From NCBI GenBank assembly GCA_033239525.1, contig BSYO01000031.1, forward strand, positions 1,488,001 to 1,552,000: DNA of 64,000 nt, written 5' to 3'. Position numbers and translations under genes: made by a program. This DNA comes from Nepenthes gracilis. Its lineage: Eukaryota > Streptophyta > Magnoliopsida > Caryophyllales > Nepenthaceae. Below, piece by piece: positions 1-12,530 of the stretch. Each line of letters opens with the position of its first letter. Position 1 is the first letter of the stretch. A model generated the notes under the pieces. That model saw only the letters and a program-made list of their open reading frames with translations. It searched no databases and had not been told where the DNA came from.

Positions 1-999
1 CTATTAAAGTATGTTTAAAAAGATGAAAAGATGAAAATGTTTGCGGTGAAAAGATGATAGAGTATCATCGATGAAAAGATGTCAATGAAACGTATACGGT
101 AAAAAGATGACAATGAAAAGTATCCCAGTTCTTGAAAAGATGACGGTGAGTTAGAGCATTGTTTTAACGATGCATCCACAAAGTTTATAGCTTTTGTTTC
201 TGACCTATAATGATATGATTTATGAAACATGAGATTTAATATTGTTATAGCATGCCTTTCTGATTCCCTCAGATGATGTTGATTGAACATGATGATTTTT
301 GCATAGTTATATGATCGTTTTGGCATGATCGTTTTACGGTTCATATTCTTTGTTTTAGTGTTTCCCCCTCCGGATGAAGTAAAGCTTTTACCCGACGAAG
401 AAGAGTAAGCGAGAGAGAGAAGCTTCTTGAAGACTTTTGAGGACCATAGCATAGTGGAGCTATTTTCTAAAATCGGATCTTATGATTTTTGATGTCCTAG
501 AACATGTTGATTTTCTGATTGTATGATAGTAGAAGAGAATATGCTAAGTTCTTAGTTTACTTCCGCTATATACCGGATTTATTGTCAGGTCCTAGATGGC
601 ATCTTAGAGCAATAAATGTTTTATGAAATTGTGCCATGGATGGCACATAGGATCTATGGAGAATTGTTGTAGGAATTGTGAATGATGGATAGTTGTGTGC
701 TTGTTATGGATGAATATTACAGGTTTGTATTTTTGGGATTTCATTTAAAAAAAGTCTTGCCTTAATTAGACCGTTAATTATGTTATCCATTTGTGGAGCT
801 TTTGAGGAAAAAAAAAAAAACCCGTTCCGTCACATCCTTCATCCATCTTTAACAGCAAGTTTAAGGGAGACTCGGTTCATATTTCATATCTTTTCATGGC
901 CATTCATCATAGTTCGGAAGTCGGAAGTCATAGAGTTCCACTTGCTGTTCGTATTACATGCATTTTCCATATTCATTAAAAATAGGCTGGAGTTCTTTT
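1..999. other. AT-rich sequence, unassigned
   Basis: No convincing gene. The first 150 bases contain recurrent AAAAGATGA-type words, and the rest is AT-rich with frequent stops in all frames. By position it may be the outer part of the LTR-like sequence that follows, but I could not find its partner in the window. Confidence 0.4.
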
Positions 1000-2290
1000 T
1001 CATACAGAGGGCCGGAGTTCTTAAAGCCGGTGTTCTTTTGTCAAAGCCGGAGTTCTTTACAAAGCCGGAGTTCCTTGCAAAAGCCGAAGTTCTTTTGTTA
1101 AAGGTCGAAGTTCTTGTATCATGAGTTGTTATCAAAATCCGGAGTAAAAAGTAGGAGTAAAAAGCCGGAGTTCTCTTTTGTCAAGGCCGAAGTTCATTTT
1201 CAAAGAAAAGGATGGAGTGTTCTTAAGGACGGAGTGTTTCTCTAAGGACGGAGTGTTTCTTTAAAGACGTTAAGGCCGAAGTTCTTTCTTAAAAGGATGG
1301 AGTACTTTTTCTTTTCTTTAATCATCTTAATGCCGAAGTCGTTTTCTTAAAAAGACGGAGTTCGAAAACCGAAACTCTTGGCGGCGTACTTTGCTCAAAA
1401 GGCGGAGTTCTTCTTCAAAGGCGGAGTTCTTTCTCAAAAGGGCTTAGCTCTAAAACCGGACTGATTCTTTCTTTAAAATCCGGAGTTCTAAAATCGGAGC
1501 GTTTCTTTCTTTAAAATCCGGAGTGATTCTTTCTTTAAAATCCGGAACTCTAAAATCGGAGTGTTTCTTTCTTTAAAATCCGGAGTGATTCTTTCTTTAA
1601 AATCCGGAGTGATTCTTTCTTTAAAATCCGGAGCTCTAAAACCGGAGTGTTTCTTTCTTTAAAATCCGGAGTGATTCTTTCTTTAAAATTCGGAGCTCTA
1701 AAACCGGAGGGATTTTTCTTTCAAATCCGGAGTGCTAAAACCGGAGTGACTTTTCTTTAATATCCGGAGTTCTTTTTCCTTTAGAAGCCGAAGCTCTAAA
1801 AGTCGGAGTTCTGTTTCTTTTAAAATCTGACACTCTAAAATCTGGAGTTCTTTTTCTTTTAAAAGCTGAAGCTCTAAAAGCCGGAGTTCTGTTTCTTTTA
1901 AAATCCGACGCTCTAAAATCTGGAGTTCTTTTTCTTTTAAAAGCCGAAGCTCTAAAAGCCGGAGTTCTGTTTCTTTTAAAATCCGACGCTCTAAAATCCG
2001 GAGTTCTTTTTCTTTTAAAAGACGGAGTGCTTTTTTTTTCATCAAAAGTTCGGAGCTTTTTTTCTTAAACGGACGAAGTGCTTTTTCCTCAAACGGACGG
2101 AGTACTCTTTAGAGATGTAGGGGCTGAAATTCCTCTTCCTCAAAACTGGAGTACTTTTCAAAAGAGGACGGAGTACTTTGTTCATAGAAATGTCGGAGTT
2201 CTTTTGATGGAGTGCATTTTCTTAAAAAGGACGGAGTGTTTCTTTAAAAGGCGGAGCTCTTATCTATCAAAGCGGAGTTCTTTACAATTA
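1000..2290. repeat. Dense array of GGAGTTCTTT-type short tandem repeats
   Basis: Dozens of imperfect 20-30 bp units carry a CCGGAGT(T/G) core followed by a T/C-rich tract and AAAA. A 24-bp unit is clearest around 1559-1690. The array lies where the LTRs of elements C and D in this window also carry tandem repeats, so it is probably the tandem-repeat zone of a large minus-strand gypsy LTR. Long open frames across it are a by-product of the repeat period. Confidence 0.75.
1766..1999. repeat. Three 78-bp higher-order tandem units
   Basis: Units begin with GGAGTTC at 1766, 1844 and 1922, and a partial fourth begins at 2000, giving an exact 78-bp spacing. Each unit combines three of the smaller GGAGTTC/GAAGCTC/GACGCTC words. 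Seventy-eight is divisible by three, so a repetitive Lys/Glu/Leu-rich frame stays open on the minus strand, but nothing suggests it is translated. Confidence 0.85.
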
Positions 2291-3422
2291 TCAAAATTTA
2301 TATAACTCAACAGATAACCATGCTTCCAGCAAAACAGAATCAAGCATCATGAAGTCTTTTCTTTAAACATGCAATTATCGACAAATGATTATACTTTAAG
2401 CATCATATATAAAAGGAACAAAGCAAACATCGTATACGTTCATATAATATCAAATATACTAGAAATCATGCATAATCATGAACTTGAAAAGAGGGGTGAG
2501 CATCTTGCCTGTATTTCTTTATTTCGCCTTGAACTTGTGGTCTTCCCTTACTAGCAAGCCCTACCGAGTGCCCATTTTTCCCCACTCTCTAATTCTTATT
2601 TATAGGCCCTTGGGCTTGGTAGCCGTCGTTAGGGTTTGGCAAGTTCCTAGGATTCTCTAATTATAAGGTTTCCTTATTATATATTATTTCCTTATACTTG
2701 GTTTCCTTATTACAAAGTTTCCTTACCGGTTATTTCCTTATACACAGTTTCCTTATTAATTTTTATTTCATCGTATTTGGTTTCCTTATTTATAGTGGTT
2801 TCCTGATTACGCATCCTGGCGTTGACCGATTCACTTTCCTTTTTTTCCCGTCCTTCCCCCATTTACGTTTCCTGGCCAACATTTCACGTCGACCGGAGTA
2901 CTCCTCCCCTTACGCATTCCGGTCAACACTCGTTGACCAGATTACCATCCTTAATGTATTATTTTGACTCGACATTGGGGATTCTCTATGTTTTGTACTC
3001 TGGACCATTGCCGAATTATTCTTACAGGACTTCCGGTCAACACTTGTTGACCGGATCATCATCTTCAGCTTTCTTCTCACAATTCCACTTCGGCCTTAAC
3101 AACCACAAAGCTACTCCGGCCTCCAATACACAAAGCCACTCCGGCCTTCAAGTCACTTCTGCCTTACACTCATATAATGTACTCCGGCCTTGGCTGGACT
3201 TGATTCTTAAGAATGAAACCGGACTTGTTTTGCATCAAAGGAAATCCGAACTTCTCTTCATCAAGGAAATCCGGACTAGATTTTCATCAAGTAAGGGCCT
3301 AACTTGATTTCATCTTAAGGCCGATTTACCCTTTCTTATTATAGTTTTCGGTCAACTAACGTTGACCGAATTATATGGGTTTGATGACCGAAAATTTCCT
3401 ATGTTCAAAAGCTAGGTTGTTA
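2291..3422 (-). repeat. Probable gypsy-type LTR, U3/promoter half (minus orientation)
   Basis: Read on the minus strand this resembles the LTR of element D. It probably starts near 3422 with TGTAACAACC. GGTCAAC/GTTGACC palindromes follow at 2821-3367, then a TATAAATA box at 2597-2604, then a leader containing CAGGCAAG near 2490. The same order (W-box-like palindromes, TATAAATA followed by AGGC on the plus strand, GGCAAG leader) occurs in element D. The partner LTR and target duplication are not visible, so the boundaries are approximate. Confidence 0.5.
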
Positions 3423-4440
3423 CATAAGCCTTGTGATTTTGAAGGATTTTGTTATTTTTGATAACCCGGACGATATATATTTATATTTGTATATCAGTAT
3501 GTTATCGAATTTTGAACCAGGCTTTGCATTAGTACTCATGCATATTGCTAGGGGACGAGGTCATTACTTTGTGAGATTATGGTGGTTCGAGACCCTAACA
3601 ATCAATTTGTAATTTGAGATATGTGATATTTGTTGTGCCTCTCCCATCGGGGAGGCTGCAGTCCCACGGAGACATATGTGACATGTGTGATCTCCCTTCC
3701 ACCAGCAGGAAAGTAAGATGCAATATAGTCAACCCGCCCCATATGTTTTAAAGAGAATTATTGTAAGGAATTAACATAACTTAATATATTCAGGCGTTAT
3801 AATATATAACTAAACTTAATGTTATACCCAAAATCGCGGGTGGCAAAATATAGTGAGTGAGTTTCTAATCTATGGGTGACAGAGTACATAGATGGCTAAG
3901 CGTGATGGCCTAAACTAAGTTGATATAGTTTAAGATTATTGGGAATATGTGTAACCTTACCTCAAATTGGTCTTTTAAATCTTTGGTTCTCAAATTCCGT
4001 ATATATTTTATATTTCTGCAAGTATTTGCATGAAATTATGATTTAAAATACGTGGATTGGCCCACAATTGGATAATAAGAATGTCTTGTACGTATAGATA
4101 TGTGCTAAGCTCTAAATATATTTTGATTATATGTTATGGTTCTGATTTTTCTTGATTTTCACATATGAGATTTGGATCTAGATGATGGTATGTATCACAT
4201 GTGGCTGTGGTGATGGTTACAGCTTATGCATTGTGATTTCAGATCACGATATGATGTCATCTACGAAGTTTGACTGGATAGTAATTTATTATGATTATAT
4301 CTCGGAGGAATTATTTGATACAGATAAAAATTTAATACGAGACGGGTCCTCGATTTTCAATGAATTTGATGAATATTGTGGTCTATTTTATATGCTTGCA
4401 TGTGGCATCTCATTTCATCTGATTTATATACACAGTTTTA
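3423..4440 (+). repeat. 3'-half fragment of a gypsy family-1 LTR
   Basis: Sequence from about 3440 to 4020 follows the LTR at 7730-8260 closely in order. Shared stretches include a 'cattagtactcatg' block, a 'gtgcctctcccatcggg' block, 'aaaatatagtgag' and 'gggaatatgtgtaacc'. The first ~600 bp of a full LTR are missing. It lies head to head with the opposite-strand LTR that ends at 3422. Confidence 0.65.
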
Positions 4441-4886
4441 TATGATGATACTTGTTGAGCCTTCGATTTTTATATTATTATGTATCAACATAAAATATTT
4501 TATTTTATTTTATTTTCAATTTCCATTATTTTATTTTTTAAAAGATTTGGTATGTCAATCTTTGTCAAATTTGTTTTGATCCCTATTCTAATATTGTTGA
4601 TTGTTGTCCATTTGTTGAGAAAAAAATATTACTATATTTTTTTAATTTTAATTTGGCAAAATGTTGGACCAATCATACGTAAATATTTCATTATTTGAGA
4701 GAACAAAGACTTGTGTTTACTGTCATTTTTTACAAATTTATTGAACTGAATACAAGCTTAGAACTATTAAAGTTACATAAATTACAATAAAATCTTTTGA
4801 AGCTTATACTTTGCTCGTCATAAAAGCTTATTGAATAGGGTTCCTCAAATTGATCATTCATAGTCTTGTTCTGAATCATTAATTCT
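4441..4886. other. AT-rich 3' flank of SDR1
   Basis: T-rich sequence between the LTR fragment and the SDR1 stop codon. It should contain the SDR1 3' UTR and polyadenylation signals, but no site can be assigned with confidence. It is not recognisably similar to the 3' flank of SDR2. Confidence 0.4.
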
Positions 4887-6415
4887 CTATGATTGATGGT
4901 GTGAAAATTGTTCTTTAAGCTTCTCATTGAAGGCAAGATTGGTGATGCTATATCCCCCGTCAACAACAATATTTTGCCCACTAATAATTCTGGATTCATC
5001 GCTTGCCAAATATAAGGCTGTTTCCGCTATATCCTTTGCCTCAAGTAGTGATCCTTTTAAAATCGAAGATGATTCGTAAATTTTGTTTATCATATCCTTG
5101 TCCGAGTTCAACACCTTTGTTACCAATGGAGTGGCAATGAAATGAGGGGATATGCAATTCACTCTTATCCCATGCTTTCCTAAGTCCACACATAAATTCC
5201 TCGCTAAACTATTAATAGCAGACTTTGATGTAGTATAGGCATGAGGGCCTAAACCTGAGATGACAGACACAATGCTACATGTGAAGAGGATTACACCTTG
5301 TCTTGCTGGGACCATGGCTCGAGCTGCATGTTTGGCACATAAGAATCCTCCAAAAAGATTCACATCGATAACTCTTTTGAAATCATTGATTTCTGATTCG
5401 AGGATTGACATATGGTACTGGCCACTTATTCCAGCATTGCTGTACATTATATCGAGTCTTCCATATTGTGACATGGTTGTGTCAACAAGATTTTTGACGT
5501 CGGAGTCACTAGTAACATCACAATGGACATAGGAAATATTTTCAGATGCTATGTCTTTACATAGAGACAAGCCAAGGTCATCTTGAACATCAGGAACAAT
5601 GACCTTTGCACCATGAATGATGAATAGCTTCGCCGTGCATGCACCAATGCCACTGGCTCCTCCGGTAATAATTGCCACTTTGCCTTCCAACCTGAAAAAT
5701 AAGCGTAAGTGTTTATTTTTAAATTTTTGTTATATATTCAATGCCTGAACAATTATGATATAATCAATATACGACGCTGTTGATTAACAGAGACTCCACC
5801 GTAGAGTGAGAGGGGCCTTTCCTATGTAGTTGGGAGCCGTTGGATCTTGCTCATCAAACAATTTTTATTTTATTTTATGAAGAATAATACGAAAAAAATT
5901 TTGGTTAAATTTCTTTAAAAATATTAAAATATTAAAATACTGATACTATAAGAAAAATAAAAAAAAATATCACTATTACCTAATATTTTTTGTTTTTTAT
6001 TAGAAAGTATTGATTTCCAACCATTGGTTGCTTGGTCAATGGGCAGAGTTGTAAATGAGGGGCTTGCCCTCATTTCTGCGGTGGAGCCTCTGATTTATAA
6101 AATCTATATAAAATGGAATATGGGTTGAGAAGATGAATTTTTTAATTAAAAATTTGATCGAAATCTCTTCGAGGCATAAAAATATTGATATAAAAGTGAA
6201 AATATATCAGTTAATATTATCTAGTATAAAATATAATTGGTGATTTTATTGAGTTCAAAGGGCAGAGAAATATTGAGCAATGGAAAAATTTAATAATTTA
6301 AACTAATTTATGTCACACGAATAAATTTAAAGCGTAAAAGTATAATAATCAAGTGATAGAATTGCCTCTTGCTAGCAGATGTTGCAAACGCAGTCGAATT
6401 GCTCTTCTCTTCCAT
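4887..6415 (-). CDS. SDR1: short-chain dehydrogenase/reductase, secoisolariciresinol dehydrogenase-like; two exons
   Basis: Probable NAD-dependent alcohol/ketone oxidoreductase of the plant SDR110C group (secoisolariciresinol dehydrogenase, momilactone A synthase, xanthoxin dehydrogenase relatives). Exon 1 is 6415-6366 (50 bp) and exon 2 is 5691-4887. Joined they encode 284 residues, normal for the family. The start is the ATG at 6415; exon 2 alone has no suitable ATG before the Rossmann motif. Visible motifs: cofactor loop TGGASGIG at 26-33; Asp51 at the end of the second strand (favours NAD over NADP); NAG at 102-104; catalytic Asn128, Ser156 and YTTSK with Tyr169/Lys173. There is no signal peptide or membrane segment, so it is likely cytosolic. 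The frame is intact. SDR2 at 33949-40474 is a paralog, about 70% identical by eye. The exact substrate cannot be told from sequence. Confidence 0.9.
5692..6365 (-). other. SDR1 intron with non-canonical GC donor
   Basis: The exon junction is fixed by protein continuity (Lys-Arg-Leu-Glu-Gly-Lys). The minus-strand donor reads AG|GCAATT and the acceptor TTTTTCAG|GTTGG. No GT donor nearby keeps the frame. The intron is 674 bp, about 300 bp longer than that of SDR2, mainly because of a MITE. Confidence 0.85.
5788..6092. mobile_element. MITE with ~24-bp terminal inverted repeats in the SDR1 intron
   Basis: The left end begins CAGAGACTCCACCGTAGAG and the right end, reverse-complemented, begins CAGAGGCTCCACCGCAGAA; about 20 of 24 positions match. 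The interior is AT-rich and non-coding. The CAGAG terminus suggests a hAT-like non-autonomous element, but the expected 8-bp target duplication is degenerate (TTGATTAA against ATTTATAA). The SDR2 intron has no intact pair of these termini, although some AT-rich interior similarity means an eroded copy there cannot be excluded. Confidence 0.65.
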
Positions 6416-6493
6416 CTCAGCGTTTCTGCAGACAAAGGGTTGAAGAATGATCAATTTAAGCTTTGGATGAGTTCTATGCATGAATGAGTAGGC

Positions 6494-6501
6494 TATTTAT
6501 A
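6494..6501 (-). promoter_or_regulatory. SDR1 TATA box
   Basis: TATAAATA on the minus strand, 79 bp upstream of the SDR1 ATG. The paralog has TATAAACA 70 bp upstream of its ATG, and flanking bases are conserved (minus-strand CAATA just upstream and GCC just downstream). Confidence 0.65.
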
Positions 6502-6519
6502 AGTGAAGAAATATTGTCA

Positions 6520-7110
6520 ATAAAAAAATTAAAAAATAACCCATAAACATTTTAGGCAAGCTGTTTAATTAAAATTGGTGGACCCCATCACATCTTTGTC
6601 AACTTTACTTATTGCAGCAGCCATCATTTCACTGTCAACTTTTTTTTTTTTAAATAACATATTGGATTTAAATGAGAATACGTAACTATTACATTAGGTA
6701 GAATTGGATACAGCTTGGTTATCTAGATTTAAATTTATAACTATGCCGGTTTATAATCTAAACTGGATTTGTTTGAGTCGAGTGGTTAATAATTTTTTTA
6801 GGTTTTTTTATAAAAATTATAAGTATGTAAAAAATACTTAAAATGTAAAATATTTTCAAAATTATAATATTTATATTAAAATACTACCTAAATATTATTT
6901 AAATAAAAATTATTAATTTATAAAAATATAATCTAATGGAATAAATTTTTAAACTTGATATTTAGTTAAAATAAAAAATATATATATTCATAAAAGTATT
7001 AATATCTTGAGCTGAGTTGTCCCAAATTGATCACTTTCATTCATAATTGTACCCCACATGAAAAAATAATTGATCCTTTTCTTTTTTTTTTGACAAAGTC
7101 AGTCTATTGT
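6520..7110. other. AT-rich upstream flank of SDR1
   Basis: The SDR1-proximal end, to about 6560, resembles the upstream region of SDR2. The remainder is AT-rich with poly-A/T runs and no coding potential. It ends at the start of the gypsy-1 LTR. Confidence 0.5.
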
Positions 7111-9251
7111 TGTAATACCTGACTTTTCATTTGATTTATTTTAAATATATTTATTATTTTGGATATTTTGAAGATTTTAAAATTAGTTAAATATTATAAA
7201 ATTTTAAAAAATATTCGAAGTAGCGGGGCTAATGTCTAAGGCGTGCTCAAGTTGGCCAAAGGCACCGAATGCCAAGGAGCAGTGCCTAAATCGCCATTTA
7301 CCTAAAGTTAGCACTCGAGGGGCACCTGAAACTGCGCTCAAGTGTCGATCTATGTACAAAAGGGGGAGCAGCGCACTGTTTGGCCATTCATGCAAGAGAA
7401 AGGAAGAAATGAGAAAGAGAGAGGAGGAAGAGGAGAAACAATAAGAGATCAGGTCGATTGAAATAACCTTTTATCAGATCTACTAGATATGAATTAAGAC
7501 AAATATCTATAATCTCTATCATTGGTCTATTTCAATAGCTAATAAGTTTTTTGTTTGTTTTTGAGGTTTAACTTTCACACATACTATTTTTATTGAGCCC
7601 ATGTATTTCCTTTGTGCATGCTTGACTTTGTTATCAAACAATTGGGAATTTTATTCTAAACTTATAAATATTTGAGTGATTTATTATTTTATAAAAAATG
7701 AGTAAATATTTGAGATCGTTTGTTTAAGTATCAGTATATTTGTATAACAAAAATTATAAAAACTTGTATGGGCCGTGCATTAATACTCATGAATCGTTGC
7801 CTGATGATTAATGTCACTACTTTTGTGATACGTGATTTGAATATGTGATTTGTGTTGCCTCTTCCGAAGGGGCATACTATGTTTCCAACGAGAAAATTAT
7901 GTGACTTCCTTTTTCACCTATAAAAAAAAAGGCTTTGTTTGTAATTGACTCACCCTGTTTGTATTTTAATGAGAATCAGCGTAAGTGAATTAAATAGAAA
8001 ACTAATGTATTCAAAAGTCTTAAGATATGTACTAAATTTGAGGATTGTACATAAAATCGCTGGTGATAAAATATAGTGAACAAGTTCCTTATTTATGAGA
8101 GATTGAGTAGATAGATAGCCCTACCTACTGGTATAAATAGTAGATGATTCTGGTTCAAGGTTATTGGGAGTATGTGTAACCCTTCCTCAAGTTGGTCATG
8201 GATTCTTTGGTTCTTCGATTTAGTGTATGTTTTGTATTTCTATATGGATTTGTATTCGGACTCAATTTAAGATTCTCAAGTTTGCTCACGGATGATATTT
8301 GGATTAGTTTCAATCATTTGGATATATAATTTGTTCCAGGATATGTTTGGTTTATGTGATTTTTGTTCTGGCATTTATTTATTCATATAAGATTTGAATC
8401 TAAACTTTAATTCAATGAGTTATATATTTTGTGTGGATATAATATGATTTAAATTATGTGATTTGACTCCGGATTATGATTTATTATGAGTACATCCCTA
8501 TAGGATTATGTTTCAATTTGGTTTATGATTTGAGTATGAGATTACCCTCGTGACTTTCAATTTTGACTTATTATTCGAATTTGTGATTTGACTTTTGATA
8601 TCCGATCATAATTCAAATTTATAATTTGACCTTCGATATCAAGTTTTTGAATTTGTGATTGGACTTTTGATATTAGATTTTTGAACTTGTGTCTTTGACC
8701 CATTTTGATGTGTTTATGGACTCTCCCTCTAATTATCGTACATATTTATTTATATGTATATGATATGATTGTTGAGCTCTAAATTCACGCTTCCTATTTC
8801 TTATCACTTTAAATTAGTGGGTTTGGATACATTGTAGGAATTCGGATGTAATCTGATCACCGTTGTTAACTTTTGTGAGTTTTAGCTTCATTTTAGTTTG
8901 GATTTGTGTCAGTTGTATTCTAAATATTTAGGATTGATCAAGTGTAGGCCCATGGTTATGTATGTGAGAACAATCGGATTATTTAGTTATTGGGATATGT
9001 CGTATTTATTATGGCTGATTTGTCACCTCCCTAACGATATTTGTAGAGTAGTCTTTTATTATATTATCCAGAGGGTTGTCTGATGAGGTCTCGTGATGGG
9101 TTTTAGTTTTCATTTATTATTGTTGAATGATAAAATTTTATGGTCTAGTTGTTTTCTCATACCTAGATTTGGAATTTATTATATTATTTTAGAAATTTTA
9201 ATTTTTATAAAGTATAATTAATTTGACCTATTTTGTTTTGAGTTTATGATA
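7111..9251 (+). repeat. Gypsy-1 left (5') LTR
   Basis: Starts TGTAATACC and ends just before the primer-binding site. It contains a GC-rich block (7210-7370) with GCACTCGAGG and a degraded TATA (TACAAAAG near 7355), then an AT-rich second half with repeated 'tttgtgatttgactt' words at 8560-8700. It is more diverged from the right LTR than the right LTR is from the copy at 51133-53246. Confidence 0.85.
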
Positions 9252-9255
9252 GAAA

Positions 9256-9266
9256 TGGTATCAGAG
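9256..9266 (+). other. Gypsy-1 primer-binding site
   Basis: TGGTATCAGAG, complementary to the 3' end of plant initiator-methionine tRNA, 4 bp inside the left LTR boundary. Confidence 0.85.
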
Positions 9267-9469
9267 AAGTCGTAACAAGAGGTATTTTGGGTCAAATTTT
9301 GGAAGATAATTAATTGAATATTATGTATGATAAGTCATTTCGTGGTGGACAATACAAATTTGGATTGTGGAGGTTTAGATTCGAATATGAAGGATGATTA
9401 TCTTGTTATGATGAGTCACACAAGTGACATAATGGGTTGTATAATCTAGCGGTAAGATGAGGATTTTGC

Positions 9470-12400
9470 TAGTATGCAGAGGATGACCAATCAGTGGCAA
9501 GGTAGGATGCCCTTTGACCGATTAAGGGTGAGCCTATTTCAGAGTTTTGGAAAAGTTAATCTGGTCAACAAGCCTGAAAATTGGTTTCAGAAGGTGAAAA
9601 GATGTTTGAGGCTATTTGTTTCCTGGATGAAGATTAAGTTAAGTTCGCTGCACATAAGTTGAAGGGTGAGGCAACCTGATGATAGGCTACTCAATGCTAC
9701 ATTTTGGGAATAGAAAATGAGATCTCTTAGGATGTTTATGTGGAGGTATTTATGAAAAAGATTTTTCCCCATTTAGCATTTGAAAAATTAAGAAAGATGA
9801 ATTTAGTCGGCTAAGGCAAGGAAGTAAGACTGTGGCCGCTAGATTTGTGTGCAAATTATATATGCCTCCCTAATTTTTAGAATATGATTTGATGATATTT
9901 ATACTAATGGATAAATCTTTATTTACTGATATTGTAAATCCTCGGTATTCAGTTTGGGTTTACAGATACAAATATTGGTAGATTTGATTTGTTTGATATG
10001 ATAGACCTTGATGTTAATTCAGGATCATTTGGTTGGCCTGCTATCACATTAGTGTGGATTGTTTTAGTAGGATTGTTATGTTTTGTACTTTAGGTTATGA
10101 ATCTTTTGAGTTTTGAGAAAAAGTCAAAAGAGAGTCGATGGGATTGATCCTGGATTTGCATGCCAGTCAATTGATGAAAGACGAATGCTGAGTTTGTTTA
10201 GCATATGTGATTACATATGGGAGTCATTCTGTGATCATTAAGGATATTCTGATTATATGTGAATTCGGTAATATTTTTTGAATGATTTGCCTACGTTACC
10301 TCCTGGTTGGAAGATTGGGTTTACTATTGAGATTGTATCAGGATTGGCATTGATTTTAAGGACTTTACATAGAATGGGCTCATCTGAGTTAAAAGAATAG
10401 AAGCAACAATTACAGGATATGTGGAGAAAGGTTTTGTTCAGCCCAATATTTCATAGTGGGGTGTCTTGGTGCTTTTTGTGAAAGGAAAGACGGGTCAATG
10501 AGGATATGTGCAGATTATCAAGAGTTGAAAAAATCACGATTAAGAATAAGTAACCTCTTCTGAGAATAAATGATTTATTTGACCAGTTGTAAGGAGTTCG
10601 AGTATTCTTCAAAATAAATTTGTGTTTGGGGTGTCATTAATTTAGGATGAAGCTGGAGGATCTGCCTAAGATGACCTTTTGGATAAGGTGTGGCCACTAT
10701 GAAATTTTTGATGATACCTTTTGGGTTGACAAATGCACTAGCATCTTTTATGGATCTTATGGATCGCATTTTCTAGTCGTATTTGGATCAGTTTGTGATG
10801 ATTTTATTGATGATATTTTAATTTACTTAAGGAGTTTTGAGGAGCATGAGACCTATTTAAAGACTGCATTGCAAATTTTGAGGAAAATGAGGTTATTTGC
10901 CAAATTGAAAAAATATGAGTTGTGTGTTGGTGGAGGCATTATTTTGGGTACATGCCTCTAAAGTTGGCGTGTCTGTGGATTCAAAGAATGTGAAAGTGGT
11001 GGCATATTGGGATAGACCGACGGATGTAGTGGATGTGCAAAGTTTCTTGAGTCTAACTAAATATTATAGGCAATTTGTTAAGAATTTTTTGAGAATTGCA
11101 ATGCCTTTGACGCACTTGACGTAGAAGTGAACAGTATTTATTTGAGATAATGAGTATGAAAAAAGTTTCTAGGAGTTGAAAAACGATTAACGAGGGTGCC
11201 GAATTTATCAATCTCTAATGGATTAGGTGGATTGGTGGTCTACTATGATACTTTTAAGAAAGGTTTGGGTTTCGAATGGATACAGCGTGGATCGATCGTT
11301 GCCTTTGGGTCAAGACAATTGAAAGTTTATGAATAGAATTTTCCCATTTCTAATTTGGGGTTAACAGCTAGGATATTTGCTTTGAGAATTTTAAAACATT
11401 ATCTGTATGGAGAGAAATTTGTGGTTTATTCTGATTGTAAAAATTTGAAGTACCTATTTTTGTATAAAGGAGTTGAACATGTAGCAATATAGGCAGATGA
11501 ATCTATTGAAGGATTCTAATTGTAAAATTCAATATCAACTAAGGAAGGAAAATATGGTTGTAGATGCTTTGAGTCAGAAGTCTTTAGGTCTGATAGCACA
11601 TTTGATGATTAAGGAATGTCAAGTATTGGATGAAATGAAAAACTGGACTGTGTGGTTGCACTCCTAAGGTTCAATGATGATATTATCGTATCTCTAGGTG
11701 CAACATATGATTTTAGAGAAGCTAGATTTGGGTAATGAGTCGTAATTGATAAGCGACCCTTATTTGATAGAGATTGTGGGAGATTTAGGTAATGAATTGC
11801 GAACAAATTTTTATATGTGAGTAGATGGGATTCCTTATTTTCTGGGTATGATTTGTATTTATGATATTGAAGAGTTGAATGAAAGAATTTTGAATGAGGC
11901 AGGCCCAAAGATTGAGGTTGTTTCAAAATTTTAGAAAATATTGCATAAGGAATTAGGGTATCACGTTGAAGTTCAGCATATTGTTTCAGCCACAGACAGA
12001 TGATTAATCAAAGTGGTGCAGTGAAAGCATGTGGGCACATAATCCGATTTGAGGTTTAAAAGAGGAGATCTAACTTGAAATCTGACTTGAGGTTCGATGT
12101 GTGAAATCATGTGTTTCTAAATGTGACTTCGAGGAAAAGAATTTTGAAGTTAGGGTGAAAAGGTAAATTAAAGTCGAGATTTATTGGGCTATTCGAGGTT
12201 TTTAGTGGATTGGAGAGGTTGCTTATAGATTAGTTTTGTCCCTAAGTTTTGGTAAATTATTTTTTATGTGTTCTATGTAATTATATTGAGGAAATACGTA
12301 TATGATCTTTTACATATGATTGAGTGTGAGCCATTACTAATCGATGAGAAATTATTGTATGTTAAAGTTTCGATTTAGATTTTGGGATAGAAAGGATCAG

Positions 12401-12500
12401 GTATTGAAGAACGAGACAATTCAGTTGGTTATGGTGGTATGGAAGAATCGTTCAGTCGAGAAGAAACATGGGAGAGTGAGGAGGAAGTCCGAGAGAATAT
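9470..12500 (+). pseudogene. Gypsy-1 gag-pol remnant
   Basis: Broken by many stops and frameshifts. Recognisable parts: a gag core at 9474-9870 (PENWFQKV and SRLRQGSKTVA-type motifs); the protease C-terminus near 10020-10110 (GMDWL); reverse transcriptase about 10290-10980, with catalytic FIDD in the open stretch at 10647-10961; RT connection/RNase H about 11000-11500; integrase C-terminal sequence around 11930-12500, preceding the right LTR. The gag zinc knuckle and most of integrase are missing. It cannot encode a functional polyprotein. Confidence 0.8.
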
Positions 12501-12530
12501 CCTTATTTGTTTGACAATTGAGGTGAGAAT

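Noticed and set aside
1698..2045. 115-codon minus frame rich in Leu, Lys and Glu
   Set aside because: It is the translation of the 78-bp tandem repeat. The frame stays open because 78 is a multiple of three, and there is no promoter, domain or codon structure to support a gene.
2698..3307. Plus frames of 89 and 161 codons
   Set aside because: They lie in the presumed U3 of a minus-oriented LTR with repeated TTTCCTTATT and GGTCAAC motifs; the composition is not protein-like.
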